Source: JADJMO01 sp016794445
GTDB lineage: Bacteria; Myxococcota_A; Polyangia; Polyangiales; JADJMO01
Assembly: GCA_016794445.1 (NCBI GenBank)
Contig: JAEUKC010000461.1
Span: 1-37,039, forward strand
DNA length: 37,039 nt
Direction: 5' to 3'
The position numbers and the translations under genes are program-made. How positions within the stretch are numbered: position 1 is the stretch's first letter; every line of letters starts with the position of its first letter. Shown piece by piece: positions 24,609 through 32,061 of the stretch. The notes below the pieces were generated by a model. That model saw nothing but the letters and a program-made list of their open reading frames with translations. It made no database searches and was not told the DNA's origin.

Positions 24609-25988
24609 TCACGGGACGATGCGCGCGGGGAGGTCGGTCGCGAACGGCCCCGGGTCCTCGACGAGCACGAGCTCGCCAGGGAGATCGGAGTAGGGGACGC
24701 CGAAGCCGGCGAGGTGCTGCTCCTTGCCACCGTGGGTGATGACGACGTCACGGGGTTCGCCACGGGCGGGCTCTTGCAGCACGATGCGCTCGCCGAGCTT
24801 GCCGTCGACGAGGTGGCGGTAGGCGCGCGGGCCGCTGCCGATCTCGCTCGCGAGGCCGTTGACGAAGGCCATGCGGTCGTACAGGCCGTTGTAGGTGTAG
24901 TCGGAGATCCAGCCCGGATCGCAGTACCCCATCACGTCGAACGACGAGGCGAGGAACGTGGTCTTCAGCAGCACGTCGAAGCCCGGGACGCCGTTGGTGC
25001 CGCCGCTGTAGGGGTACTTCGGATCGATGCCCGCGGGGCTCCCGCAGGGCGCGTGGAGGCGGCCGTGGGCGTGGCCGATCTCGTGGGCCATCGTGCTCGC
25101 CGAGAGGTCGTCGGAGTAGCCGATGCCGATGCTGGTGCGCGAGGCCGCGTCGCGTGGATCGGCGGGCCGGAGGCTCAGGCCGATGATGCAGCCCTTGGGG
25201 CAGTACTTGCCGTACGAGGTGTTCGGTACGAAGAGACCGTAGTAGTAGACGTTCTTCGCGGGAGCGTCCTTGGCGCGGAGCGAGTGGATCGCGGTGAGCA
25301 GCTCCGACCAGCCGGCGCCGTCCGGCGTGGTCGGCTTGGCCCAGTCGAGCGGCTCGTGGAGGGAGAGCTCCACCTTGGTCGCGGGGTACATCGCGTAGAG
25401 CTTCGAGGTGTACGCATCGAGCGTCGTGACGGACGTGTCGGGGAGGCGGTTGCTCCCGTCGGCGCCGTAGCGGATGGGCACGATCTTCACGACGAGGCTG
25501 CCGGCGCTCCTCGGGGCGAGCGCGTCGGCGCCCTCGGTCGGGTAGCGCGCGAGCACCACGTCGCCCACGGCGAGCTCGACGAACCACGACGTCTTGCTGG
25601 TGATGACCGCCTTGTCGACGTCGAACTCGAAAGTGCTCGAGGAGATGGAGATGGTGCGGCTCGAGACCGACTCCTTGGCCCCACCACCGTCGTCGAGGAC
25701 GAGTCGCGCGCGGACGGTCTTGGTGGTCCAGCCCTTCCCGGGCTTGAAGGTGACGACGAAGCGCGCCTCGCGGCCCGGGACGATGGGGGCGTTGCGGGTC
25801 GCGACGGGGGCGCCGTCGAGTGCGAGCTGGATCTCGACGGCCTGGTTGATCGAGGCCCCCGAGATGGCGAGGGTCTGCGGGGCGCCGGCGTCGGCGGAGA
25901 CCTCCGCCTCGGCCCCGCCGTCGTCGGGGGGCACCGCGGTGTTGCCACCACAGGCAGCGAAGGCGAGGAGGAACAGCGGGCGCTTCAC
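24609..25988 (-). CDS. Metzincin-like zinc metalloprotease lipoprotein
   Basis: The 459-residue product starts with GTG at 25988. A lipoprotein signal (FAAC, Cys13) precedes an acidic Gly/Asp/Ala linker and a beta-rich N-terminal region (about 38-165, Ig-like in look). The catalytic domain carries HEIGHAHGRLH (302-312), an extended zinc motif with E303 as base. FDVMGYCD (350-357) supplies the Met-turn (M353) expected of metzincins. The motif resembles M66 (StcE-type) and related families. Several Cys may form disulfides. It is probably a cell-surface protease; its substrate is unknown. The gene is single, bounded by convergent and divergent neighbours. Confidence 0.86.
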   Translation of the reverse strand: MKRPLFLLAFAACGGNTAVPPDDGGAEAEVSADAGAPQTLAISGASINQAVEIQLALDGAPVATRNAPIVPGREARFVVTFKPGKGWTTKTVRARLVLDDGGGAKESVSSRTISISSSTFEFDVDKAVITSKTSWFVELAVGDVVLARYPTEGADALAPRSAGSLVVKIVPIRYGADGSNRLPDTSVTTLDAYTSKLYAMYPATKVELSLHEPLDWAKPTTPDGAGWSELLTAIHSLRAKDAPAKNVYYYGLFVPNTSYGKYCPKGCIIGLSLRPADPRDAASRTSIGIGYSDDLSASTMAHEIGHAHGRLHAPCGSPAGIDPKYPYSGGTNGVPGFDVLLKTTFLASSFDVMGYCDPGWISDYTYNGLYDRMAFVNGLASEIGSGPRAYRHLVDGKLGERIVLQEPARGEPRDVVITHGGKEQHLAGFGVPYSDLPGELVLVEDPGPFATDLPARIVP

Positions 25989-26073
25989 GGTGAGAGTCTA
26001 ACAGGGGAACGGCGGCACGCCGGCGGTTGACGCGAGGAGCGCGACCGGGCCCACTGCCCCGCTGGAGGCCACC

Positions 26074-26685
26074 TTGAAGCTCTACCACAACCCGCTTTCC
26101 CCCAACGTCCGCCGTGTCCGTCTCACCGCGGCCGTCCTCGGCATCGAGCTCGAGGAGAAGGTGCTCGACTTCTCGAAGGGCGAGCACAAGAACCCGGAGT
26201 ACCTCGCGCTCAACCCGAACGGCGCGGTGCCCACGCTCGTCGACGGGGACTTCGTGCTGACGGAGTCGCGCTCGATCATGCAGTACCTCGCGTCGAAGAA
26301 GCCCGAGTCGGGGCTCCTGCCCCGCGACGAGGCCGCGCGCGCCGACGTGGCCCGCTGGCAGTTCTGGGACGCGGCGCACTTCTCGCCCCAGCTCGGCAAC
26401 CTCGCCTTCGAGAAGATGCTCAAGGGGATGCTCGGCATGGGCGACCCGGACCCGACCAAGATCCAGGAGGCGCTCACCAACTTCCGGCGGTTCGGCGCGG
26501 TGCTGGACAAGCGCCTCACCGGGCGCACCTACGTCGTCGGCGACGCGCTCACGATCGCCGACCTCACACTCGCGTCTTCGCTCATGTACGCGAAGCAGTG
26601 TGAGGTCCCGCTCGCCGAGTTCCCGGCGGTCGACGCGTGGTTCTCGCGCATCACGGCGCTCGAGGGCTGGAAGAAGTCGGCCTGA
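26074..26685 (+). CDS. Glutathione S-transferase family protein
   Basis: The 203-residue protein has the N-terminal thioredoxin-like fold (MKLYHNPLSPNVRRVRLTAAVLGIELEEKVLDF). It includes the glutathione-site elements NPNGAVPTLVDGD (cis-Pro) and LTESRSIMQYL, then the helical C-terminal domain with VGDALTIADLTLASSL (the N-capping/Asp motif). It starts with TTG at 26074, supported by GGAGG six bases upstream and by MKLYxxPLSPN being the normal N-terminus. The likely catalytic residue is Ser9 or a neighbouring residue in PLSPN. It probably conjugates or reduces electrophiles in the cytoplasm. Confidence 0.93.
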   Translation: MKLYHNPLSPNVRRVRLTAAVLGIELEEKVLDFSKGEHKNPEYLALNPNGAVPTLVDGDFVLTESRSIMQYLASKKPESGLLPRDEAARADVARWQFWDAAHFSPQLGNLAFEKMLKGMLGMGDPDPTKIQEALTNFRRFGAVLDKRLTGRTYVVGDALTIADLTLASSLMYAKQCEVPLAEFPAVDAWFSRITALEGWKKSA

Positions 26686-26701
26686 GGCCGGAGGGCGTCG
26701 G

Positions 26702-27295
26702 TCAGAACGACTGGCCGACGCCCAGCCACAGACCGAGCCCGAGGACGCTGCAGTCCTGGCGGAAGTACGAGAGGTTGCTGGGACCCGGGTCGTTCGCCTC
26801 GCCCACGAAGATCTCGGGCGCCACGTCCATGCTGAGGCCCTTGCCGAGGGCAATGCGCAGGTCCGGTCCGCCACCGACGACGTAGCCGCGGAAGAGCCGG
26901 GTGTCCGAGGACCGACCATCGGCCGTCCGGACGTCCCGTGCCACCACGCCGAGGCCGCCGCCCTCGAGGGTGAGGCCGAGGTCGAGGTTCGTCGTCAGGG
27001 GGAAGTGCAGCCGCAGGTGGGCTCGCGCCGACATGGCGTGCGCCGCCTTGGCGGTGGTGTTGAAGAGGTAGGCCGCGGTCGCGCCGACGGAGAACCAGCG
27101 GGTGACCGCGTACTCGTAGCCGAGCCGCCCTCCCACGTTGTTCTTCCCGTCGGACCAGTGGCCATCGACGTCGGCGAAGTTCGCGCCGTAACCAAAGTTG
27201 GCACCGATCGCGAGCCGGTGCGGCTCGTCGGCGTGGCTGGCGGAGGAGACTGCCGTGGTCGTGAGGACGATTCCGAGGAGGAGGCGAATACGCAT
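26702..27295 (-). CDS. Outer-membrane beta-barrel-type protein
   Basis: From ATG 27295 the 197-residue product has a signal peptide (MRIRLLLGIVLTTTAVSSASHA) and then alternating amphipathic strands: AIGANFGYGANF, NVGGRLGYEYAVTRWFSVGATAAYLF, ARAHLRLHFPLTTNLDLGLTLEGGGLGV. It ends with a final strand GLGLWLGVGQSF whose terminal Phe is typical of BAM-recognised barrels. An open frame extends 92 codons upstream but runs through the structured intergenic region and lacks barrel features. It is a small porin-like or OmpW/OmpX-like barrel without a recognisable family name. Confidence 0.78.
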   Translation of the reverse strand: MRIRLLLGIVLTTTAVSSASHADEPHRLAIGANFGYGANFADVDGHWSDGKNNVGGRLGYEYAVTRWFSVGATAAYLFNTTAKAAHAMSARAHLRLHFPLTTNLDLGLTLEGGGLGVVARDVRTADGRSSDTRLFRGYVVGGGPDLRIALGKGLSMDVAPEIFVGEANDPGPSNLSYFRQDCSVLGLGLWLGVGQSF

Positions 27296-27323
27296 CGGGA
27301 GCACCTGCCGACTCTGCAGCAAG

Positions 27324-27425
27324 CGCCGCGCCAAGGGCCTTCGCCCACGTTCTCTGGCTCTTGGCGCGGCGTGTGGCGCTGCGACGACAGATCGCTGTGC
27401 GGCCGTCGCACGCGAGCTGTCGTCG
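27324..27425. other. Two strong adjacent hairpins in an intergenic region
   Basis: A 12-bp perfect stem (cgccgcgccaag 27324-27335 with cttggcgcggcg 27360-27371) is followed by a second structure: cgacgacag 27382-27390 with ctgtcgtcg 27417-27425, enclosing an inner gtgcg/cgcac stem. They lie between two minus-strand genes (27295 and 27466). No T-run follows either one. They could be terminators, a leader structure for the beta-barrel gene, or REP-like palindromes. Confidence 0.6.
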
Positions 27426-27465
27426 TCGGCGACCAGTCCTGCCCCTTCGATCGGACCGGGAACCA

Positions 27466-28659
27466 CTACTTCGCCGTCGGCACCTCTCCTGCTACGGCGT
27501 CCGAGCAGGTGCTCTCCTTCACGACGACCTTGCCGCCCGCGAACGAGAGCGCCCCGCGGAGCGTGCCGCACATCAGGTCGAACGAGTAGCGCACGATCTT
27601 GCCGCCGGGCCCTCCCGCGACCGAGGGGGGGATCTCGCCCGTCTTGCGCGCGAGCAGCAACGACAGCGCACCGTCCTTGCGACGCAGGACGACGATGCCG
27701 CCGTAGTCGGTGTTGATGTCGCCCTTCGGCTTGCCGAGCGTCGAGGGGTCGTCGACCACGGTGGCGACGAGGAGCTCGGTGTCCGCGTCGGGACGCCAGG
27801 TCCAGAAGTCGAGGAGCGCGGGCTTGTAGGTGCGCGCGCCGCCGATCGGGTCCTTGCCCTTGAGGAACTCGGGCGGCAGGAGCTTCACCGCGGCGGCCGC
27901 GGTCTCGGGCTCCTTGCGCGGGCCGACGAGCCCACCTTGCGCGGCCTTCACCGCGTCCTTGAACGCCGCCTCGTCACGCACCGACTTGAGGTCGTCGTCG
28001 GCCTTGGCCTTCTCGAGCAGGTTGCTCGCCGTCGGGTCGCCGTCCTTGGCCGCGCGCCCCATCTCCTCGAGCTGGCCGATCGCGGCCTTGCCGTGGCCGT
28101 CGAGCGCGAGTCCGCACGCGAGGTTGTAACGGGCGAGGACGAGCGAGGGCCGCACGACGAGGGCGGCGCGCCAGAAGCGGTCGGCCTCCTTGTACTTCTT
28201 CTTCTTGTACTGCTCGAAGCCCCCGCTGTTGAGCGCGACGGAGAGGTCGATCGCCGCCTTGTGACAGTCGCCCGCGAGCTCCTTCTTCATCGCCTCTACG
28301 TCGGCCTTGCCCACCTCGAGGTCGGCGTCCGTGCCCTTGGCGAGCTCGGCGAAGCGCTTCTTCGCGGTGGCGCTGGGCGCACATGGCTTGCCGACCCCAT
28401 CGGCCGACCACGGCGGGATCGCGCCGAGCCCCTCGACCTCGTCGGCCTTCTTGGCTTCGTCCTTCTTGGGCTCTTTCTTGGCCTCGTCGTCGTCCTTGGC
28501 CTTCTTGCCCTTCTCGTCCTTCTTCTTGTCGCCATTGTCCTTGTCCGCCTTCTTGCCGTCGCTCTTGCTGGACTCCTCCTTCTTGTCCTTGGACTCGGAC
28601 TTCTTGTCGTCGCAGCCGAGGGCGAACAGCACGCAAAGAACGGGGACGAAGGTGCGCAT
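27466..28659 (-). CDS. TPR-containing lipoprotein with Lys/Asp-rich linker
   Basis: The 397-residue product begins at ATG 28659 with a short lipoprotein signal (lipobox FALGC, Cys16). About 55 residues of almost pure Lys/Asp/Glu/Ser follow (DDKKSESKDKKEES...), a tether unlike the Ala/Pro tethers of its neighbours. A TPR-like segment (about 145-190: FEQYKKKKYKEADRFWRAALVVRPSLVLARYNLACGLALDG) precedes a C-terminal beta-rich domain (GIVVLRRKDGALSLLLARKTGEIPP, DLMCGTLRGALSF). It is probably anchored in the envelope; function is unknown. It is divergent from the HEAT-repeat gene. Confidence 0.8.
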   Translation of the reverse strand: MRTFVPVLCVLFALGCDDKKSESKDKKEESSKSDGKKADKDNGDKKKDEKGKKAKDDDEAKKEPKKDEAKKADEVEGLGAIPPWSADGVGKPCAPSATAKKRFAELAKGTDADLEVGKADVEAMKKELAGDCHKAAIDLSVALNSGGFEQYKKKKYKEADRFWRAALVVRPSLVLARYNLACGLALDGHGKAAIGQLEEMGRAAKDGDPTASNLLEKAKADDDLKSVRDEAAFKDAVKAAQGGLVGPRKEPETAAAAVKLLPPEFLKGKDPIGGARTYKPALLDFWTWRPDADTELLVATVVDDPSTLGKPKGDINTDYGGIVVLRRKDGALSLLLARKTGEIPPSVAGGPGGKIVRYSFDLMCGTLRGALSFAGGKVVVKESTCSDAVAGEVPTAK

Positions 28660-28703
28660 GGCGCGGCATGATGCGGCGCCCCTCGGGGGTCGTAAACTTT
28701 GTT

Positions 28704-28718
28704 CGCGACATCGTCGCG
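28704..28718. promoter_or_regulatory. Inverted repeat in divergent promoter region
   Basis: cgcgac-atc-gtcgcg is a perfect 6-3-6 inverted repeat between the divergent TPR-lipoprotein (28659) and HEAT-repeat (28777) genes. Its position fits an operator for either gene; no regulator can be assigned. Confidence 0.35.
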
Positions 28719-28776
28719 CGACCTGCGTCTTCCCTTCCGAGTACGGGGCCGCGTGGTCCCGCTGGGAGGGGTTCCG

Positions 28777-29733
28777 ATGTCGTTCTGGAAGAAGGTCGTT
28801 CGTTTCTTCGCCGAGGCTTCCACCCCGGCCGAGGCCACCCGCACGCTCGCCGATCGCAGCAAGAGCGAGGACGCGCGCCGAGCGCAGATCGAGATCGTCG
28901 AGTCGCTCTCCGACCGTCTGCCGAGCAGCGAGCCGAATGCCGCCGTCACCGCGCGGGGGATCTTCCACGACCTCACGATCGCGCTCGCAGACCCCGAGCC
29001 GTGGGTCCGTGCCACCGCAGCGCGCGGGCTGCGCGAGATCTCCGGCGTGTTCCGCTACGAGGTGGGCGACGACGTGATCCAGAAGGCGCTCGCGGCGCTG
29101 CTCCTGGCAGCCGAGGACCCGGACCCCACCGCGCGGGCCCGCGTGGCCTCGGCGCTGTCGGGGCTGTGCGACGTCGCACCGGACGCGGACAAGGCGCGCA
29201 TCGCGACGGCGATCCGACCGCTCTGCGACGACCCTTCGCCCGAGCTGCGCGCGGAGGGGGCCATCGATCTCGGGTCGTGCGGCGAGGCTGCCTCGGCGTT
29301 CGTCCCACGCCTCGGCGAGCTGCTCGCGGACCCCGACGAGCGCGTGCGCGGCAACGCGGCTTCCGCGCTGTGGATGGTCGGCGTCCCCGTCGATCACGCG
29401 CACGTGACGAAGCTCTCGGCGCTGCTCGCGGCCGATCCGAGCGGGCGGGTGCGGGCCGACGCGGCGAACGCGCTCGGCAAGCTGGGGCGGGACGCCTCCG
29501 ACGCCGTCGTGCCGCTCCTCGTCCGCGCCACCGCCGACACGATTCACGACGTGCGCCACTTCGCGGTCTTCGCGCTCTCGGACTTCGGGCCCCTCGCCGC
29601 GCCCGCGGTGCCGCGCCTCGGCGAGCTGCTCGCGCAGGAGGAGCACCGGGAGGCCGCGGCCATCGCCCTGCGGTCGGTCGCCTCGGCCGCCGCCCACGCC
29701 GAGCTCGCCCGCCACCACCTGCCCCTCGAGTGA
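28777..29733 (+). CDS. HEAT-repeat protein
   Basis: ATG 28777 is preceded by GGAGGG at good distance and gives 318 residues. About six HEAT-like helical pairs are visible, each with the Asp-Pro/Arg turn: LADPEPWVRATAARGLREI, AEDPDPTARARVASALSGL, CDDPSPELRAEGAIDLGSC, LADPDERVRGNAASALWMV, AADPSGRVRADAANALGKLG and DTIHDVRHFAVFALSDFG. The superhelix should serve as a protein-binding scaffold. The N-terminus is a short basic amphipathic helix (MSFWKKVVRFF). No enzymatic motif is seen. An alternative start at 28699 is less likely because it lacks a ribosome-binding site. Confidence 0.87.
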   Translation: MSFWKKVVRFFAEASTPAEATRTLADRSKSEDARRAQIEIVESLSDRLPSSEPNAAVTARGIFHDLTIALADPEPWVRATAARGLREISGVFRYEVGDDVIQKALAALLLAAEDPDPTARARVASALSGLCDVAPDADKARIATAIRPLCDDPSPELRAEGAIDLGSCGEAASAFVPRLGELLADPDERVRGNAASALWMVGVPVDHAHVTKLSALLAADPSGRVRADAANALGKLGRDASDAVVPLLVRATADTIHDVRHFAVFALSDFGPLAAPAVPRLGELLAQEEHREAAAIALRSVASAAAHAELARHHLPLE

Positions 29734-29775
29734 GGCTGCGCGGCGCCCACCGCCCGAGGATGCGGCGCGCGCTCC

Positions 29776-30453
29776 TCACGGCCCGAGCGCGGGCGCTTCG
29801 TTCGGTGAGAGCAGGCCATGTCGCCGCCAGCCGACGCGGGCGAGCCACGTGTGCGCGGCCCTCACCGGCGCTCCCTCGAGGGGCGCCGCGGCGCGGTCGC
29901 GAAAGCCGTCGCACCACGGCGCGGACGAGCACGGGTCGAGCCGCGTGGGCACTCGGACCTGGTGCTTCTTGTAGTTGAAGAGCACGTAGGCGAGCGCGAA
30001 GCGGACCTCGCGCGGCGTGCGGAGCGTGCGAGCGTGGTATCGGTCGTCGAGTACGCGGCCCTTTCGCCCGCAGGCGCGGTTGACCGCGCGCGCCAGGCGA
30101 ACGCCGAGCGAGCGCGCTCCTTTGCGCAGGGCCGCCGAATCGTTCGCCTCTACCAGCAGGTGCACGTGGTTGTCCTGCACCGAGAAGTGCGCGACGCGAA
30201 AGCGTTCGGCTTGCGACCCGCGGAGCGCGGAGACGACCGCAGGGAAGACCTCCATCGAGCGCAGCGAGGGCAGCCCCGCCATGCACCGCAGCGTGACGTG
30301 CACCGGCGCCCACCCGGCGTGCGGAGGCCGCGGGCGGTGGGGGACGAGCGGCCGCGGCGCGATGCGCCGGCGACCGGCCCCCGCGCGCCGACCCCCCCAG
30401 CCCCGGGTGCGAGGGAGCTCGAGCTGAACAGGAGACCCGGTTCGCGCTGCCAC
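29776..30453 (-). CDS. REP-associated tyrosine transposase (RAYT, Y1_Tnp/IS200-like)
   Basis: The 225-residue protein has the Y1 HUH nuclease pattern: HFSVQDNHVHLLVEA (H96 and H98 form the metal-binding HUH pair) and catalytic Tyr161 in VLFNYKKH, on the helix after RVLDDRYHARTLRTPREVR. The basic N-terminal GWGGRRAGAGRRR motif is common to RAYTs of this lineage. RAYTs cut single-stranded DNA at palindromic REP elements and are usually domesticated single-copy genes. No matching flanking repeats or target-site duplications are visible, but decayed, palindrome-rich DNA lies at its 5' side. The frame looks intact, so it is probably functional. Confidence 0.88.
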   Translation of the reverse strand: MAARTGSPVQLELPRTRGWGGRRAGAGRRRIAPRPLVPHRPRPPHAGWAPVHVTLRCMAGLPSLRSMEVFPAVVSALRGSQAERFRVAHFSVQDNHVHLLVEANDSAALRKGARSLGVRLARAVNRACGRKGRVLDDRYHARTLRTPREVRFALAYVLFNYKKHQVRVPTRLDPCSSAPWCDGFRDRAAAPLEGAPVRAAHTWLARVGWRRHGLLSPNEAPALGP

Positions 30454-30731
30454 TTGATTGAGCGTAGATAGTGGCTACCGGATGTCAAGGCCCCAATCGG
30501 TCCGCGGATCGAGCCTCCTGTTCGCTCGTGCACGTGACGCTGCGCAAGCCGGGCCGGCAGCCACCCGCTCGGACCTGGAGAGCCTGGTTTTCTGCTGGCT
30601 GGACCAGCACCGAGCGGGCTTGCCACCCCAGGCACCTGGCCAGCAGAGCACCTGCGGCGGCTCGATCGCACGATCTTCGCCCAAGCCCGCCTGGCGCTGC
30701 CGGTCATGTGCCTTCGCGCTTCCACCCATGA
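30454..30731. other. Non-coding, palindrome-rich stretch upstream of the RAYT gene
   Basis: No convincing gene is present. The stretch holds nested inverted repeats (tctgctggc 30591-30599 with gccagcaga 30639-30647; tgctgg/ccagca within 30593-30609). It also has a 17-bp segment at 30528-30544 that is an inverted near-copy (16/17) of RAYT codons 51-56 (30287-30303) and again reads VHVTLR. It may be remnants of a second RAYT copy or its REP targets. Confidence 0.4.
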
Positions 30732-30866
30732 AGGCCGACCCCGCTCGCCGAGCCCGGCCGTGCGCTCGACGAGAACCCGTTCTCTGCCCTGCTCTCCGTC
30801 TACGCGAACGGGCACTATCCGTTCAGCCTCGGGCCCTCGAAGGTGATCCTGTTCTCGTTCGCCTGA
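30732..30866 (+). pseudogene. Possible 3' remnant of a lost gene
   Basis: A frame that cannot start upstream (TGA at 30729-30731) encodes 44 residues ending at TGA 30864-30866. The last part, NPFSALLSVYANGHYPFSLG then PSKVILFSFA, has a natural protein-like composition, unlike the surrounding frames. It looks like the C-terminus of a former gene whose 5' part is lost or frameshifted, next to a transposase. I cannot name the family. Confidence 0.3.
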
Positions 30867-30874
30867 CGGTCCGC

Positions 30875-30894
30875 ACGTCGAGGCGCCTCGACGT
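30875..30894. promoter_or_regulatory. Perfect 20-bp palindrome upstream of a membrane-protein gene
   Basis: ACGTCGAGGCGCCTCGACGT is identical to its reverse complement and ends 23 bases before the ATG at 30918. The absence of a loop favours a dimeric-regulator operator over a terminator, but it also lies just after the stop of the gene remnant. No regulator can be assigned. Confidence 0.5.
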
Positions 30895-30917
30895 CGGGTG
30901 TAGGGTGCGACACTCCC

Positions 30918-31295
30918 ATGCACCGGCCCGCCACCCGGACGCTCGTCCTCGCCGCCTGCGCCAGTGTCGCGCTGGCGGCGACGAGCCTGGCCTACGCGAC
31001 CCACGTGGTGGTGACCCTGCCGGCCGATCACTTCGTGGCCGATCGGCCGCACGCCGGCTTCTTCGCGACGCTCGGCCGCAACCTCGGCGCGCTGGGACTC
31101 CTCCTGGCGGGTGCGTTCATGAGCCTGCCCGGCGTGCCCGGACAGGGGATCCTCACCATGCTGATCGGGCTCCTCCTGCTCGACGTGCCGGGCAAGCAGG
31201 CGTTCGACCGGCGCCTCGTTTCGCGGCCCCGCGTGCTCCACCTCCTCAACCGGGTGCGGGCGCGCTTCGACAGGCCGCCGTTCGAGCTGCCCTGA
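30918..31295 (+). CDS. Small membrane protein, PGPGW-like
   Basis: The 125-residue protein has three hydrophobic segments (about 8-28, 47-68 and 74-90). The core MSLPGVPGQGILTMLIGLLLLDVPGKQAFDRRLVSRP resembles the PGPGW transmembrane family, in which a Pro-Gly motif begins a membrane helix followed by a basic stretch. The C-terminal tail is basic and cytoplasmic. Function is unknown. The stop TGA is directly followed by the convergent stop of the next gene with no spacer. Confidence 0.75.
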   Translation: MHRPATRTLVLAACASVALAATSLAYATHVVVTLPADHFVADRPHAGFFATLGRNLGALGLLLAGAFMSLPGVPGQGILTMLIGLLLLDVPGKQAFDRRLVSRPRVLHLLNRVRARFDRPPFELP

Positions 31296-31964
31296 CTAGC
31301 CGCGCGTGTCGCGCTCGAGGGCCTCGAGGGCGCGGGTCGGATCGACCGCGTGGGTTGCGAGCGCGACCGCGATGCGGTGCAAGCGCAGCTCGGCGAGATC
31401 GGCGCGGCTCAGCGCGGCGCGGATCACGTCGCGGTGGCTCTTGCGGACCCCGTGCATCACGGCGGTGGCGCCGAGGGCCCCCGCGAACAGCACCGCGATC
31501 GCGGTGACGAGCAGCGTGACGCGCCCGTGCGCGTTGAAGAGGGCGCCGAACACCGCGAAGGTGGCGACCGCGACCGCGCCCACGGCCACGCAGACCCCGA
31601 TCGTCTGGACGATGCGGTTGGTCCACCGCTCCTGCGCGAGCTCACGGAACGCGAGGTTGCGCCAGAGATCGGCCTCCCGATCGAGCCGCGCGGCGAGCCC
31701 ACGGAGCGGGTCGTCGCCGGCGAGGTCGGGGAGATCGGTCTGGGACAGGAGGCCCTCCACCTCGGCGCCCGCCGGCCCGCCGAGGGCCGCGCCCGCCTCG
31801 CGCAGCCCGGTGCCGATCGAACCCGCGAGACCGGTCCCGAGCGACCCGATCGAGCCCGCCACCCGGCCGGCGCGCGCCAGCGCCGCCTCGACCCGGTCCT
31901 TGTTGCGGGGCGGATCGTTGGCCGGTGCCTCTTCCGAGTCGGGGAGCTTGGCGTACGAGGACAT
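31296..31964 (-). CDS. Two-helix membrane protein of unknown function
   Basis: ATG 31964 gives 222 residues. An N-terminal Gly/Ala-rich stretch (SIGSLGTGLAGSIGTGLREAG, about 38-58) precedes a charged helix and two membrane helices (about 118-143 and 148-172). An amphipathic tail (RDVIRAALSRADLAELRLHRIAVAL) follows. The start at 32021 is rejected because a good promoter lies between the two. I recognise no family. Confidence 0.68.
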   Translation of the reverse strand: MSSYAKLPDSEEAPANDPPRNKDRVEAALARAGRVAGSIGSLGTGLAGSIGTGLREAGAALGGPAGAEVEGLLSQTDLPDLAGDDPLRGLAARLDREADLWRNLAFRELAQERWTNRIVQTIGVCVAVGAVAVATFAVFGALFNAHGRVTLLVTAIAVLFAGALGATAVMHGVRKSHRDVIRAALSRADLAELRLHRIAVALATHAVDPTRALEALERDTRG

Positions 31965-32000
31965 GTTGCAGGGAGCGTACACCCTGTCCCCGAGAATCGA

Positions 32001-32028
32001 TCTATACGCAAAAACAGACACATGTCTT
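32001..32028 (-). promoter_or_regulatory. Candidate promoter of the 31296-31964 gene, overlapping an inverted repeat
   Basis: On the minus strand AAGACA (32028-32023) and TATAGA (32006-32001) are 16 bp apart in a locally AT-rich patch. The -35 side overlaps the inverted repeat agaca-ca-tgtct (32016-32027). Lying between divergent genes, the repeat could also regulate cysK. Confidence 0.4.
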
Positions 32029-32061
32029 GATCAGCGACGGTGGGCGTGCCAATCATGAGGC

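Noticed and set aside
26702..27571. Longer version of the beta-barrel gene starting at 27571
   Set aside because: The extra 92 codons cross the hairpin region and would bury a clear signal peptide.
30918..31507. Plus-strand frame continuing from 30458 past the PGPGW-like gene
   Set aside because: Different frame from the membrane protein and dominated by Arg/Ala/Gly; no start signal.
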